Shown: positions 1-9,094, numbered from the stretch's first letter. The stretch: DNA of 40,401 nt from Bacteroides sp. (GCA_036351255.1 JAZBOS010000059.1:1-40401); one strand, 5' to 3'. Numbers and translations are program-made. The notes: generated by a model from the letters alone, not told the origin.

Positions 1-1047
1 GAGGATGCTGTGAAAGACGACGGCAGCGGGATCGTGGGCAAGCCGATTGGCCGTGAGGCCTTAATGCAGCGGCTTCAGTTTGAGTTTATCCCCTATACCC
101 CCGAAGAGTTGATTGCCATCGGGCAACAGCAGCTGGAATGGTGCCGCAATGAGATGATTGCCGCATCGCGCGAGCTGGGTTTTGGCGATGATTGGCACGC
201 TGCCCTCGAGCATGTCAAGGGTCAGTATGTGCCACCCGGTGAACAGCCTGCCATGATCAAACGCCTGGCCGAAGAAGCCATCGCTTTCCTTGAAGACAAT
301 GATCTGCTGACCATTCCTGAGCTGGCCAATGAGACCTGGCGCATGGAGATGATGTCGCCCCAGGCCCAATTGATGAACCCCTTTTTCCTGGGCGGAGAGT
401 CGATCATCATTTCCTATCCCACCAACTCCATGTCGCACGAGGCCAAGCTGATGAGCCTGCGTGGCAACAACCCCCACTTCTGCAAGGCCACCGTGCATCA
501 CGAACTCATTGCCGGCCACCACCTCCAGGGTTTTATGAACCAGCGCTACAAGCCCTACCGTCGCCTCATTGGAACCCCATTCTGGCTCGAGGGATGGCCT
601 CTTTACTGGGAGTTCCAGCTATATGAAATGGGCTTACCAGAAGGGGCTGAGGACCGTATGGGTTTCCTCTTCTGGCGCAAACACCGTGCCGCCCGGATTC
701 TGTTCTCCCTGAAGTATCACCTGGGGCAGATGAGCCCGCAAGAATGCATCGACTTCCTGGTGGAGGAGGTGGGTCATGAACGGGCTAACGCCGAAGCCGA
801 AGTCAGAAGGTCGTTTATGGGACGTTACGACCCCTTGTATCAACTGGCCTATATGATCGGCGGCATACAATTTCAGATGCTGAGCCGTGAAATGCTTGGA
901 CACGGAAAAACCTCCCGCGAATTTCACGATGAGGTCATGCGTCAGAACAACATCCCCATTGAATTGCTACGGATGTATTTGCTGCAGGCTCCCTTATCAA
1001 AAAACTTTACCACCCGCTGGCGATTTGCTGAAGGGTACCGTCCCTGA
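1..1047 (+). CDS. DUF885 family protein, 5' end cut by window
   Basis: The reading frame is open from base 1, so the true start lies outside the window; the GTG at 10 is only the first possible start inside it. About 348 residues of the C-terminal part are visible. The motif HHELIAGHHLQ (bases 496-528) is the His-Glu-xxx-Gly-His-His signature of DUF885 proteins, a family thought to be metallopeptidase-like, and the following aromatic-rich stretch with WLEGW and YWE is also typical. Family knowledge suggests an exported or periplasmic peptidase, but the N-terminus that would carry a signal peptide is missing. It converges on the glycyl radical enzyme gene with a 14-bp gap. Peptidase activity is inferred from the family. 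Confidence 0.85.
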   Translation, partial: EDAVKDDGSGIVGKPIGREALMQRLQFEFIPYTPEELIAIGQQQLEWCRNEMIAASRELGFGDDWHAALEHVKGQYVPPGEQPAMIKRLAEEAIAFLEDNDLLTIPELANETWRMEMMSPQAQLMNPFFLGGESIIISYPTNSMSHEAKLMSLRGNNPHFCKATVHHELIAGHHLQGFMNQRYKPYRRLIGTPFWLEGWPLYWEFQLYEMGLPEGAEDRMGFLFWRKHRAARILFSLKYHLGQMSPQECIDFLVEEVGHERANAEAEVRRSFMGRYDPLYQLAYMIGGIQFQMLSREMLGHGKTSREFHDEVMRQNNIPIELLRMYLLQAPLSKNFTTRWRFAEGYRP

Positions 1048-1061
1048 TTTCATCCTGCCGC

Positions 1062-3425
1062 TTAGCCGTCGCTGTGTTCAGTGCGGGCGATGATCTCGTT
1101 CTGCAGGTCTTGCCCAAGGTCGTTGAAGTAGTCGCTGTATCCTGCCACCCTGACGATCAGGTCACGGTATTTCTCCGGATGTTTCTGTGCCTCGCGCAGG
1201 GTATCGGCCGAGACCACGTTGAACTGGATATGGTGGCCGTCCATCCGGAAATAGGTGCGGATGAGGGCCGTGAGCTTGCGGTAGCTTTCGGGATCGTCGA
1301 AAAAGGAAGGGGTGAACTTCTGATTAAGCAGCGTGCCGCCCGTTTTGATGTGGTCGATCTTGGCGGCTGACTTCAGCACTGCGGTGGGGCCTTTCTGGTC
1401 AGCGCCTTGCACTGGGCTGATGCCTTCCGAGAGAGGCTTGCCTGCCAGGCGACCGTCGGGCATAGCACCTGTCACGCTGCCAAAATAGATGTGGCAGGTG
1501 GTGGGCAGCATATTGATGCGGAACTTGCCCCCACGGTAGCAGGGCCTTCCGTCCACCGCATCATAATAGAACTGAAATAGAATCCTGGCATGCTGGTCTG
1601 CATAATCGTCATCATTGCCGTATTTCGGGGTATTAAAAACCAGGGTACGACGGAATTCTTCATAATCCTCAAAGTTCTTCTCCAGGGCTTCCAGCATCCC
1701 CATCATCGTTATGGTCTCCTGCTCGAATACTTGGTAGCGAAGGGCTGTCAGGCTATCGGTCACGCTGCCCAGGCCCACACCCTGGATGTAGCTGGTGTTG
1801 TAGCGGGCGCCACCGGCATTGTAATCCTTGCCGTTAGCGATGCAGTCGTCGATGAGCAAAGACAGGAAGGGGACTGGCAGCTGTGTGGCAAACAACTGTT
1901 CAATGACCAGGTTGCCTTCAATCTTCACATCGGCAAAGTACCCGATCTGCTCCTGGTAGACTTTTAGCAGGTCATCAAAGGTGTTGAACGACAGGGGATC
2001 CCCGGTCTCGGGGCCGATCTGCCTGCCCGTGCGCGGGTCAAAGCCATTGTGAAGGGTCACCTCTAGGATCTTGGCCAGGTTGAAATAGCCTGTCAGGATA
2101 TAGGCCTCTGTGCCAAAGGCGCCGGTCTCCACACAGCCCGAAGCGCCCCCGTTGCGGGCGTCTTCGATGTCCTTGCCCTGCCTTAGCAGCTCCTGGACAA
2201 TGGCATCAGTATTGAAAAATGAGGGTTGTCCAAAACCCGTGCGGGTGATGTCCAGGGTCTTGTGGATGAAGCGATCGGGATTCTTCTTGCTGATCTGAAC
2301 CATGCTGCTGGGCTGCAGCAGGCGCATCTCCTGGATGACCTCCAAGATGAGGTAGGTCATCTCATTCACTGCATCGCTGCCATCCGCCTTTACCCCTCCA
2401 AGGTTGATTAGCGCAAAGTCGGTATAGGTGTTGCTTTCAAGTGCGGTGACGCCGATTTTGGGTGGGGCGGGGTGGTTGTTAAACTTAACCCAGAAACACT
2501 GCAACAGTTCGCGGGCCTGTTCACGGTCGAGGGTGCCTGCTGCCACTTCCTTCTCATAGAAAGGCATCAAGTGTTGGTCGAGGCGCCCGGGGTTAAACGA
2601 ATCCCAGGGGTTCAATTCGGTGATGACCCCCAGGTGGATGAACCAGTAGTGCTGAAGGGCCTCGTGGAAGGTCTGCGGAGCATGAGCCGGAACCCTGCGG
2701 CAGATGGCGGCCATCTGCTGAAGCTCCGTCCGGCGCGCGGGCTCATTCTCCTGAGCAGCCATCCCGTCCAGGGCTTCGGAATGCCGGTAGGCAAAGTCAA
2801 TAAGGGCCTGGGCTGCTATTTTCATCGCCCTCAGCTCCGCATGTTTTGCCGGTGCTTCCTTATCGGTAGCCAAATAAAGCCTGTTCAAGGCCGCATCGCA
2901 TTCTTTAATCAGGTCCAACATCCCCTTACTAAACATTTTATGGCCAAGCACCGTATGTCCGGGCGCACGCTGTTCCTGGAATTCAGTAAAGATGCCCGCT
3001 TCATAAGCCCGCTTCCAGCGCGCACTTATCAGGCTCATCAGCTTATCGCGATTGGTGCGCCCTTTCCAGAAGGGAATGATCTCCTCTTCGTACACCTTGC
3101 GCGTCTCGGACGAGACCTTGAACGAAACCTTTGGACGCGAATCCAGGATATCAAGGTCCTCCAGTGAATGCAGCGTCACTTCAGGATAAGTGGGGGTAGC
3201 TTTTGGAGCCGGGCCCCGCTCCCCGACAATCAGTTCCTGTGTACCGATATAAAGGTTTTTGTTAGCCAGGATATGTCTGAAACAAAGTGCCCGCTGCACT
3301 GGCACCGGCTCGTTTTCCGGCACCAGCTCACGATAAAACTGCGTCACCAAAACCGCCCGCTCATGGTTCAGGGTATTGATGGCCTCCAGGCTCTGTGTTC
3401 TGAGAAATTTAACTCGTTCGTTCAT
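1062..3425 (-). CDS. hypD: Glycyl radical enzyme, trans-4-hydroxy-L-proline dehydratase
   Basis: This 787-residue protein has the full glycyl radical architecture. The Cys loop GASGCVETG places the thiyl Cys at 431 and the general-base Glu at 433, and the C-terminal RVAGYS motif places the radical Gly at 762. It matches, from memory, the Clostridioides difficile hydroxyproline dehydratase along its length, including the substrate-pocket segment ELNPWDSFNPG with Asp275 and the blocks EQRAPGHTV and KTPKYGNDDDYAD; catalytic residues are offset by exactly three from that enzyme. The reaction removes water from trans-4-hydroxy-L-proline to give pyrroline-5-carboxylate, which proline biosynthetic reductase (not in the window) turns into proline. 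The name hypD is also used for an unrelated NiFe-hydrogenase maturation protein. Its activase gene lies upstream on the same strand, across a repeat-rich 255-bp spacer. Confidence 0.9.
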   Translation of the reverse strand: MNERVKFLRTQSLEAINTLNHERAVLVTQFYRELVPENEPVPVQRALCFRHILANKNLYIGTQELIVGERGPAPKATPTYPEVTLHSLEDLDILDSRPKVSFKVSSETRKVYEEEIIPFWKGRTNRDKLMSLISARWKRAYEAGIFTEFQEQRAPGHTVLGHKMFSKGMLDLIKECDAALNRLYLATDKEAPAKHAELRAMKIAAQALIDFAYRHSEALDGMAAQENEPARRTELQQMAAICRRVPAHAPQTFHEALQHYWFIHLGVITELNPWDSFNPGRLDQHLMPFYEKEVAAGTLDREQARELLQCFWVKFNNHPAPPKIGVTALESNTYTDFALINLGGVKADGSDAVNEMTYLILEVIQEMRLLQPSSMVQISKKNPDRFIHKTLDITRTGFGQPSFFNTDAIVQELLRQGKDIEDARNGGASGCVETGAFGTEAYILTGYFNLAKILEVTLHNGFDPRTGRQIGPETGDPLSFNTFDDLLKVYQEQIGYFADVKIEGNLVIEQLFATQLPVPFLSLLIDDCIANGKDYNAGGARYNTSYIQGVGLGSVTDSLTALRYQVFEQETITMMGMLEALEKNFEDYEEFRRTLVFNTPKYGNDDDYADQHARILFQFYYDAVDGRPCYRGGKFRINMLPTTCHIYFGSVTGAMPDGRLAGKPLSEGISPVQGADQKGPTAVLKSAAKIDHIKTGGTLLNQKFTPSFFDDPESYRKLTALIRTYFRMDGHHIQFNVVSADTLREAQKHPEKYRDLIVRVAGYSDYFNDLGQDLQNEIIARTEHSDG

Positions 3426-3471
3426 GATAATATTGGATTACACGGATTTTTTCGGATTTCACGGATTGTTT

Positions 3472-3506
3472 GCATGGAGCATGGGGCATGGAGCATGGGG
3501 CATGGG
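3472..3506. repeat. Tandem heptamer GCATGGR, five units
   Basis: Five consecutive 7-bp units alternate GCATGGA and GCATGGG without interruption (3472, 3479, 3486, 3493, 3500). Just before them is a looser series of GGATT-containing units about 9-10 bp apart (3434-3467). The array sits between the activase gene and hypD, close to the hypD start, so it would be in the leader of hypD mRNA if the two genes are co-transcribed. Confidence 0.9.
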
Positions 3507-3629
3507 GCGAGAATATGATATTAGCAGATTTGAGGATTAGCAAATTGCCTGACACCCTTCACCCAGCACCCTCCACCAATTGGATTGGTTGAATGCCTGA
3601 GATATTGAAGTAATCCCTATTCCATTATT

Positions 3630-3664
3630 CTTGAACCTTGAACCTTGAACCTTGAACCTTGAAC
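3630..3664. repeat. Tandem heptamer CTTGAAC, five units
   Basis: Five perfect copies of CTTGAAC run from 3630 to 3664, just beyond the stop codon of the activase gene. The same heptamer family (CCTTGAA/CCTTAAA) recurs upstream and downstream of hydF and upstream of fprA in this window. Confidence 0.92.
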
Positions 3665-3680
3665 CCCAAACCCCAACCCT

Positions 3681-4478
3681 TTACCCTCCAATTTTTGCCT
3701 TGAATCCCATTTCTTCAAAAACCCCCATCAATCGCTTCATTTCTACTTTCGAAATCTCCGGCCCGAATGCCGGCGGCTCCTGCATCCCCAGCGCTTCGTA
3801 CTTCTGCCTTCCCAGCCTGTGATGGGGCAGGAGGTTGACGGCTTCGATGCGCGCGCCGCTGTCCTGCATCACCTGCCGGATGGCATCCATCGCTTCGATG
3901 CTGTCATTGAGGCCGGGGATCACGGGAATGCGGATGATCACTGCCGGGCTTTTGCCGTGGAGGGACTTAAGGTTCTTCAGGATCAGCTCATTGCCCACCC
4001 CGGTATAAGTCTCGTGCAGTCGCTTATCAATAGTCTTCAGGTCAAATAGCATAAGGTCGGTCAGCGAGGCAACTTCATTGAAAACCTCTTCTGGGGCATG
4101 GCCCGAGGTATCCACGGCGGTATGTATGCCGGCATCCCTGCAAAGGAGCAGCAACTCCTTCAGAATGGCTGCCTGCTGCAGGGGCTCTCCCCCTGAGAAG
4201 GTGACGCCACCACCACTTTCCTCAAAAAACAAAAGGTCTTTGCCCAGGATAGTCATCACCTCTTTGGCCGAATAATAACGCCCCACATTCTCTGTCACCA
4301 CCTGCTGCTGCCCGTTCAGGGGCAGGTTGCGCCTGATAGGCTGGGGCTCCGGATTAATGCCCTCAGGGTTATGGCACCACAGGCAGTTCAGCGGACAGCC
4401 CTTGAAGAACACCGTGGTGCGTATCCCCGGACCATCGTGCACCGAGTACCTGCGTATGTCAAACAACAATCCCTGCAC
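3681..4478 (-). CDS. Glycyl radical enzyme activating protein (radical SAM)
   Basis: A 265-residue radical SAM protein that should install the glycyl radical on the adjacent dehydratase. The N-terminus has the activase signature RYSVHDGPGIR, followed by the CxxxCxxC cluster motif (Cys28, Cys32, Cys35) and the SAM-contacting GGEP at about residues 96-99. Many activases of this group carry an inserted ferredoxin-like domain with two extra cysteine clusters after the first motif. Here the corresponding stretch (about residues 40-70) has no cysteines, so only the SAM cluster is present, as in pyruvate formate-lyase activase. It lies upstream of hypD on the same strand. Pairing with hypD is inferred from position. 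Confidence 0.92.
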   Translation of the reverse strand: MQGLLFDIRRYSVHDGPGIRTTVFFKGCPLNCLWCHNPEGINPEPQPIRRNLPLNGQQQVVTENVGRYYSAKEVMTILGKDLLFFEESGGGVTFSGGEPLQQAAILKELLLLCRDAGIHTAVDTSGHAPEEVFNEVASLTDLMLFDLKTIDKRLHETYTGVGNELILKNLKSLHGKSPAVIIRIPVIPGLNDSIEAMDAIRQVMQDSGARIEAVNLLPHHRLGRQKYEALGMQEPPAFGPEISKVEMKRLMGVFEEMGFKAKIGG

Positions 4479-4661
4479 CTTGACCTTTTTTTTTGGAATA
4501 GGCTTTCAAACGAAAGGCTGTTTTTTTCATTACATTGCAATGACAAATTTAAGCCATTGCGCAATTAGAATGGTTTTTTTGTACCATACTTGCTAATTTC
4601 ATACGCATTTTGGTTAATTCAAGCTAATATTGATTTATTGCTTAACCCTATTTTTGGCTTT

Positions 4662-6944
4662 ATGAAGAAACTATACCTCTTATTTGCCCTGGCCTTGCTT
4701 GCCGCAGGCTGCTCCCCCGGGATCACCATCACCGAAGCCCATTACGAACGGGCTGAATCTTATCTATTGCCCAATATCAGCAAGCGGGTGTACCACCTGG
4801 AGGTGCGTCCCCATTGGCTGGCCGACAGCAGCGGTTTCTGGCATTTCACCCAAACCCGTGAAGGCAAGCGGTTTTTTATCACCAGCCTCGAAGAGCCCAA
4901 AACCCGGCCGCTCTTCAACCATAGCCGCCTGGCGGCTTCCCTCGGCGAAATACTGGAAAAGGAAGTGGACCCCTCTGACCTTCCATTCGATCAGGTACGA
5001 TTTGTTTCTAACGATTTGATATCCTTCAGTATTGGGGGAGGAACATACCACTACGACCTTACCTCTCAAACGCTTACCATCCCGGAAGAAAGAGAGGAAA
5101 CGGATCGAGAGCCTGGTCTTTCGCCCGATGGCCGTTACGAGGCTTTTATCCGCGACTACAATCTCTTTGTAAGAGAAGTTGAGACAGGGGAGGAGCAACA
5201 ACTCAGCACCGCTGGCCGTAGAAGCCTGGAGTACGCCAGTATCTTAGGCTGGTACGACCTGATGGAAGGCGAGGGCGGCGAGCGTCCTGAAAACTTCTTT
5301 GTGAGCTGGTCTCCTGATTCGCGCAAGCTTTATACCTATCTGGTCGACCTCTCAAAGGCCGAAAAGATGTATCTGCTCGACTTCTCTGTCGATAACCTGT
5401 TCCGTCCCCGTTTGCTCAGCTACTACCGTGGCTCTCCGGGCGACACCACCCTGGTGTGGTACCGGCCAGTGCTCTTCGACCTCGCCAGCGGGCATGAAAC
5501 ATTTTTCGACATTCCTCCTGTGCCCCATTTCAATGGACTCACCTTGGAGTGGACCGAAGACTCCGAAAGCCTCTTTGGCATCTTTGCCCACAGGGGTTAT
5601 AAGCAAGCCGATCTGATAAGGGTGGATGCCGGCACAGGGCAGGTAGAGACCCTCATCTCCGAAACCAGCGACACGTCCGTGGAATACTCCAGCCTGATCC
5701 TGGAGCGCGTGGGCAAGGATAAGATCTTGTTCAGTTCTCAGCAAACCGGTTGGCATCATTTGAACCTGCACGAATGGAATACGGGCAAGCTGATCAATCC
5801 AGTCACAAGCGGAGAGTATGTGGTGAAGCGTGTCCTCCATGTCGATGAAGATCATAAAGTTATTTATTTCGTGGCAGCGGGAAGGGAACCCGGCCGCGAT
5901 CCCTATTACAACCACCTTTATCGTGTGAATTTTGACGGTAAGGGACTAAGCCTGCTGACGCCAGAGGATGCCCACCACGAATTCAGCCTTTCGCCAGGCG
6001 GCCAATTTGTGGTCGATAACTACTCCAGGGTTGATTTGCCAACGGTTTCAGTATTGCGGAAGCTTTCTGACGGAAGGGAAGTGTACCGCATCAGTGAAGC
6101 CGATGCCAGCGACCTGCTGTCCGATGGCTGGACGCCCCCGATGCGGTTTACCGTCAAGGGACGCGATGACATCACCGATATTTATGGCATTGTTTATCGG
6201 CCTTTCAATTTCAATCCTCGCCGAAAATATCCCCTCATCGATTATTCCTATACCGGCCCCCATACTGCCAGCGTTCCCAAGTCTTTCTCCGCTGCCCTGC
6301 TCAATATCCAGAACCCCTTGCGGGCCTTTGGTTTTGCCGTGATGGTGGTCGATGGACTGGGCACCAATGGCCGCTCCAGGGCTTTCCGCGACATCTCTTA
6401 TCAAAAGATGGGTTTCAGCCTCGACTGCCACGTGGCCGCCATTAGCCAACTGGGGGAACGCCACCCCTGGATTGACACCACCCGCGTGGGTATCTACGGC
6501 CATTCGGCCGGGGGCTACGATGCTGCACGCGCCATGCTGCAATACCCCAATGTGTATAAGGTGGGGGTGGCTTCGGCCGCTGACCACGACCACCGCATGG
6601 AGAAGGCCTGGTGGCCAGAGATGTATATGGGATATCCTGTGGGCGATTTTTACCACGAACAGTCGAACGTCACCAACGCTGCCAATCTCCGTGGCCGCCT
6701 GCTTATTGCCCACGGCGCCTTAGATCACAATGTGAACCCCTCGGCCACCTACAAACTGGCCGAATACCTGATCCGTGCCCAGAAAGACTTCGATATGCTG
6801 ATCATTCCTTCGGCTAACCACAGCTTCGGGCGCAGCCAGGGCGACTACTTCACCAAGGTTCGCTGGAATTATTTCATCCGACACCTGCTGCCCGCTGAGC
6901 CGGTGCACAACTACCGCTTCAGGACCATCCTGAAGGAAGAGTAA
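4662..6944 (+). CDS. S9 family prolyl peptidase, DPP4-like lipoprotein
   Basis: The ATG at 4662 starts a lipoprotein signal peptide (MKKLYLLF, hydrophobic core, lipobox AAGC), so the 760-residue protein is probably anchored in a membrane facing the periplasm or surface; an upstream in-frame start would bury this signal. A beta-propeller region like DPPIV_N fills roughly residues 70-540 and the S9 hydrolase domain the rest. The likely triad is Ser615 (GHSAGG), Asp688 and His720, with spacing like DPP4. The Glu-Glu motif of true dipeptidyl peptidase IV, which holds the substrate amino terminus, is not visible: the matching region reads GWYDLMEGEGGE. Cleavage after proline is therefore likely, but strict dipeptide release is uncertain. 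The gene is divergent from the activase. Confidence 0.88.
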   Translation: MKKLYLLFALALLAAGCSPGITITEAHYERAESYLLPNISKRVYHLEVRPHWLADSSGFWHFTQTREGKRFFITSLEEPKTRPLFNHSRLAASLGEILEKEVDPSDLPFDQVRFVSNDLISFSIGGGTYHYDLTSQTLTIPEEREETDREPGLSPDGRYEAFIRDYNLFVREVETGEEQQLSTAGRRSLEYASILGWYDLMEGEGGERPENFFVSWSPDSRKLYTYLVDLSKAEKMYLLDFSVDNLFRPRLLSYYRGSPGDTTLVWYRPVLFDLASGHETFFDIPPVPHFNGLTLEWTEDSESLFGIFAHRGYKQADLIRVDAGTGQVETLISETSDTSVEYSSLILERVGKDKILFSSQQTGWHHLNLHEWNTGKLINPVTSGEYVVKRVLHVDEDHKVIYFVAAGREPGRDPYYNHLYRVNFDGKGLSLLTPEDAHHEFSLSPGGQFVVDNYSRVDLPTVSVLRKLSDGREVYRISEADASDLLSDGWTPPMRFTVKGRDDITDIYGIVYRPFNFNPRRKYPLIDYSYTGPHTASVPKSFSAALLNIQNPLRAFGFAVMVVDGLGTNGRSRAFRDISYQKMGFSLDCHVAAISQLGERHPWIDTTRVGIYGHSAGGYDAARAMLQYPNVYKVGVASAADHDHRMEKAWWPEMYMGYPVGDFYHEQSNVTNAANLRGRLLIAHGALDHNVNPSATYKLAEYLIRAQKDFDMLIIPSANHSFGRSQGDYFTKVRWNYFIRHLLPAEPVHNYRFRTILKEE

Positions 6945-6979
6945 AGGGGTTTCGCTTTCGCGGAAAATTTATGGCGGGA

Positions 6980-7864
6980 TCAGTCGCCGGGCGGTTCTGT
7001 TTCCGAAAGGTAGGAAGCCCTGAACTCTCGGGGCGTCATGCCCTTGATTTTCCGGAACACCCGGTTGAAATAGGAAAGGTTGGGGATGCCCGACTCAGCG
7101 GCCACCTGCATCATCGTCAGGTCCTTGTTGCCCAGCAACTGGCAGGCACGGGCGATGCGCACCTCATTGAGGAATTCAGTGATGGTCTTGCGCGTGCGCT
7201 CCTTAAAAAAACGGCAAAAGGCTTCCTTGTTCATACTGGCTACCCCGGCCACCTCTGCCAGGGTGATGGGCCGCTGGCTTTGTTCCATCAGGAAGCGCAT
7301 CACATTTTCCATACGTTTGCCCTCATGCGCCGAGTAGTTGCGGATGCTGCCCAGTGAGTTCAGACGCTCCGGCAAATCGCCCTCCACGATCAGCTCAAGC
7401 ACTTCAAAGCTGCGGATGATCTTTTGTAGCCCTGTGAGATTGCGCAGCTTCACGATGCGGCTGCGGATGAAATGATGGCGCCCCGTGATGCGGTAACAGC
7501 CGTCGAGGCTGCGCAGCCGCTCAGGCAGTCCCTCAAACTCTGCAATACCCGCCAGCCTGCGCTCGAAAAGCTCCAGGTCGAAAAACAGAGACTCACTGTG
7601 GGCCTGTCGAGAAGAATGTTCCCGGTAATAGCGCTCATCATTGCGAAAGACGTGAGGCACGTTCGAACCCATTAGGTAGATTTCCCCGGGCCTGAAACGG
7701 CCGATGTAATCGCCCACCACCAGGCTGCCCTCGCCCTTCAAAATTACTGTGAGCTGAAGTTCAGGGTGCTGGTGCAGCTTGTCGTAGAAATGACTGACCT
7801 GGTCCACCTGGTGCCTTACCAGCTCATTCTCGGGCTTGGGGATTTTAAATGGGAAAACTTTCAT
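6980..7864 (-). CDS. AraC family transcriptional regulator
   Basis: A 294-residue protein starting at the ATG at 7864; a TTG two codons upstream is possible but less likely. The first part (about residues 20-80) looks like a cupin-type sensor domain, with LVVGDYIGRFRPGEIYLMG and NVPHVF. The last 100 residues hold the paired helix-turn-helix of AraC/XylS proteins: ITLAEVAGVASMNKEAFCRF and the signature segment VAAESGIPNLSYFNRVFRK ending in TPREFR. It probably binds a sugar- or metabolite-responsive promoter; the target is unknown. It converges on the S9 peptidase with a 35-bp gap and no clear terminator between. Confidence 0.92.
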   Translation of the reverse strand: MKVFPFKIPKPENELVRHQVDQVSHFYDKLHQHPELQLTVILKGEGSLVVGDYIGRFRPGEIYLMGSNVPHVFRNDERYYREHSSRQAHSESLFFDLELFERRLAGIAEFEGLPERLRSLDGCYRITGRHHFIRSRIVKLRNLTGLQKIIRSFEVLELIVEGDLPERLNSLGSIRNYSAHEGKRMENVMRFLMEQSQRPITLAEVAGVASMNKEAFCRFFKERTRKTITEFLNEVRIARACQLLGNKDLTMMQVAAESGIPNLSYFNRVFRKIKGMTPREFRASYLSETEPPGD

Positions 7865-7889
7865 ATCCAATATTGTCCGTTTGCCTTTT

Positions 7890-7897
7890 CAAATGTA
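7890..7897 (-). promoter_or_regulatory. Candidate -7 box of araC-type gene
   Basis: On the minus strand the bases read TACATTTG, an exact match to the Bacteroidota -7 consensus TAnnTTTG, about 26 bp before the ATG at 7864. No good TTTG -33 element is seen at the expected spacing, so support is moderate. Confidence 0.45.
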
Positions 7898-7956
7898 TAA
7901 ATTCCGGTCAATATGCTGTTTATTTTCAAAACTAAAAAAAGGCCTTTCGCGGCCAC

Positions 7957-7994
7957 AAAAAAAAGAACCGCCCCGGGAAAACTTCCCGGGGCGG
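7957..7994 (-). terminator. Rho-independent terminator after fasciclin gene
   Basis: A perfect 12-bp GC-rich stem (arms 7968-7979 and 7983-7994, loop 7980-7982) is followed on the minus strand by TTCTTTTTTTT. It lies 38 bp beyond the stop codon of the fasciclin lipoprotein gene. Confidence 0.93.
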
Positions 7995-8032
7995 CCTCGC
8001 ATATGAAACACTTATGGATTGGAGGGGTTTTC

Positions 8033-9094
8033 TTAATTCAGTTCGGGCAGGATCACGCGATCGATCACATGTACTACACCATTGGTAGCCTGGATGTTGA
8101 TCAGCGAGGTGACAATGTTTGCTTCGCGCTGGTTGAAATCAGTGATGGTGAAGTTGCTGGTGTTCACTTCGAAAGTACCGTTCAGGGTGGGTACCGTTCC
8201 GCTTACCAGGTCGCTCGAGAATACGCGGCCTTCAACCACATGGTAGAGCAATACTTCGGTCAGGACTTCTACCGGGATCTCGTCAAGACTGTCGTAAGGC
8301 AGTTCCTCAAGCAATGCTGCGAAAGCAGCGTTGGTAGGAGCAAACACGGTGAAGGGTCCGCCGGTGGCCAGTACTTCGGTCAGTCCAGCTGCGATCACAG
8401 CGTCAACCAGGATCGAAAATTCAGGGGCAAAGCTCTGAGCCAGTTCCACCAGGTTCATGGTGGGGGGGAACATCACCTTGTCGATGGCGTGGATGATGCC
8501 ATTGCGGGCTTTAATATCGGCCATAATGACCTGTGCATCGTTCACGAATACACCGTTGTCGAGGTTGATCTCAACAGCAGCGCCGTTGGCAGTAGGTACG
8601 AAACCATTGCTAAGCATGTCACTGGTAACAACGCCGTCTACCACGTGGTACAACAGGATGTCGGCCAGATTAGGAACAGAAGCAATGTTGTTGGGGTACA
8701 GTCCCAGCTCGGCAAAAGCAGCATCCGTGGGTGCAAAAACCGTCAGGCGGTTCGAGGAAACCACACTGGCCAAACCGGTGCGTGCAAGGGCTACATTCAG
8801 GGTGCTGAAGGTGGGCCTGTTGCTGGCAGCGGCGGCTTTGCGCTCTTCAATGTTTTCACCCTGGACTACCATGTCCATTGGCTGGGTGGTGGATTGGAAA
8901 CCATAACTGGTACCGTTATCGGCGTTTTCAAAACTAGCCAGTTTGTCAACAATGTTCATTTCCTGTCCAGGGATATCAGCTACAGGGCTAACTTCTTCCT
9001 TGCTGCAGGAAGCGGCGAAAATACCAAGGGCGATGATAAGGCCAAAGCGAAGGGCGTTGGCGCGGGTTGCGATGTTAATCATTTGTTTTTTCAT
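8033..9094 (-). CDS. Fasciclin (FAS1) double-domain lipoprotein
   Basis: The ATG at 9094 gives 353 residues beginning with a charged n-region, a hydrophobic stretch (FGLIIALGIFA) and the lipobox ASC near residue 31, so it is a predicted lipoprotein. Two FAS1 domains follow, at about residues 75-205 and 206-353. Each has the FAS1 hallmarks: a TVFAPTDAAFA or TVFAPTNAAFA block, a LLYHVV block, and an ending like GIIHAIDKV or GVVHVIDRV. FAS1 domains usually mediate adhesion or matrix binding at the cell surface. The gene stands alone with its own terminator and an upstream inverted repeat. Confidence 0.93.
   Translation of the reverse strand: MKKQMINIATRANALRFGLIIALGIFAASCSKEEVSPVADIPGQEMNIVDKLASFENADNGTSYGFQSTTQPMDMVVQGENIEERKAAAASNRPTFSTLNVALARTGLASVVSSNRLTVFAPTDAAFAELGLYPNNIASVPNLADILLYHVVDGVVTSDMLSNGFVPTANGAAVEINLDNGVFVNDAQVIMADIKARNGIIHAIDKVMFPPTMNLVELAQSFAPEFSILVDAVIAAGLTEVLATGGPFTVFAPTNAAFAALLEELPYDSLDEIPVEVLTEVLLYHVVEGRVFSSDLVSGTVPTLNGTFEVNTSNFTITDFNQREANIVTSLINIQATNGVVHVIDRVILPELN

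Noticed and set aside
2472..3167. Plus-strand open frame of 231 codons inside hypD
   Set aside because: It lies wholly antisense to a conserved enzyme and has no family features.
1062..3425. Pyruvate formate-lyase or choline trimethylamine-lyase
   Set aside because: A single Cys with the following Glu (GCVE), and pocket segments matching hydroxyproline dehydratase, exclude PFL (Cys-Cys pair) and fit the dehydratase better than CutC.
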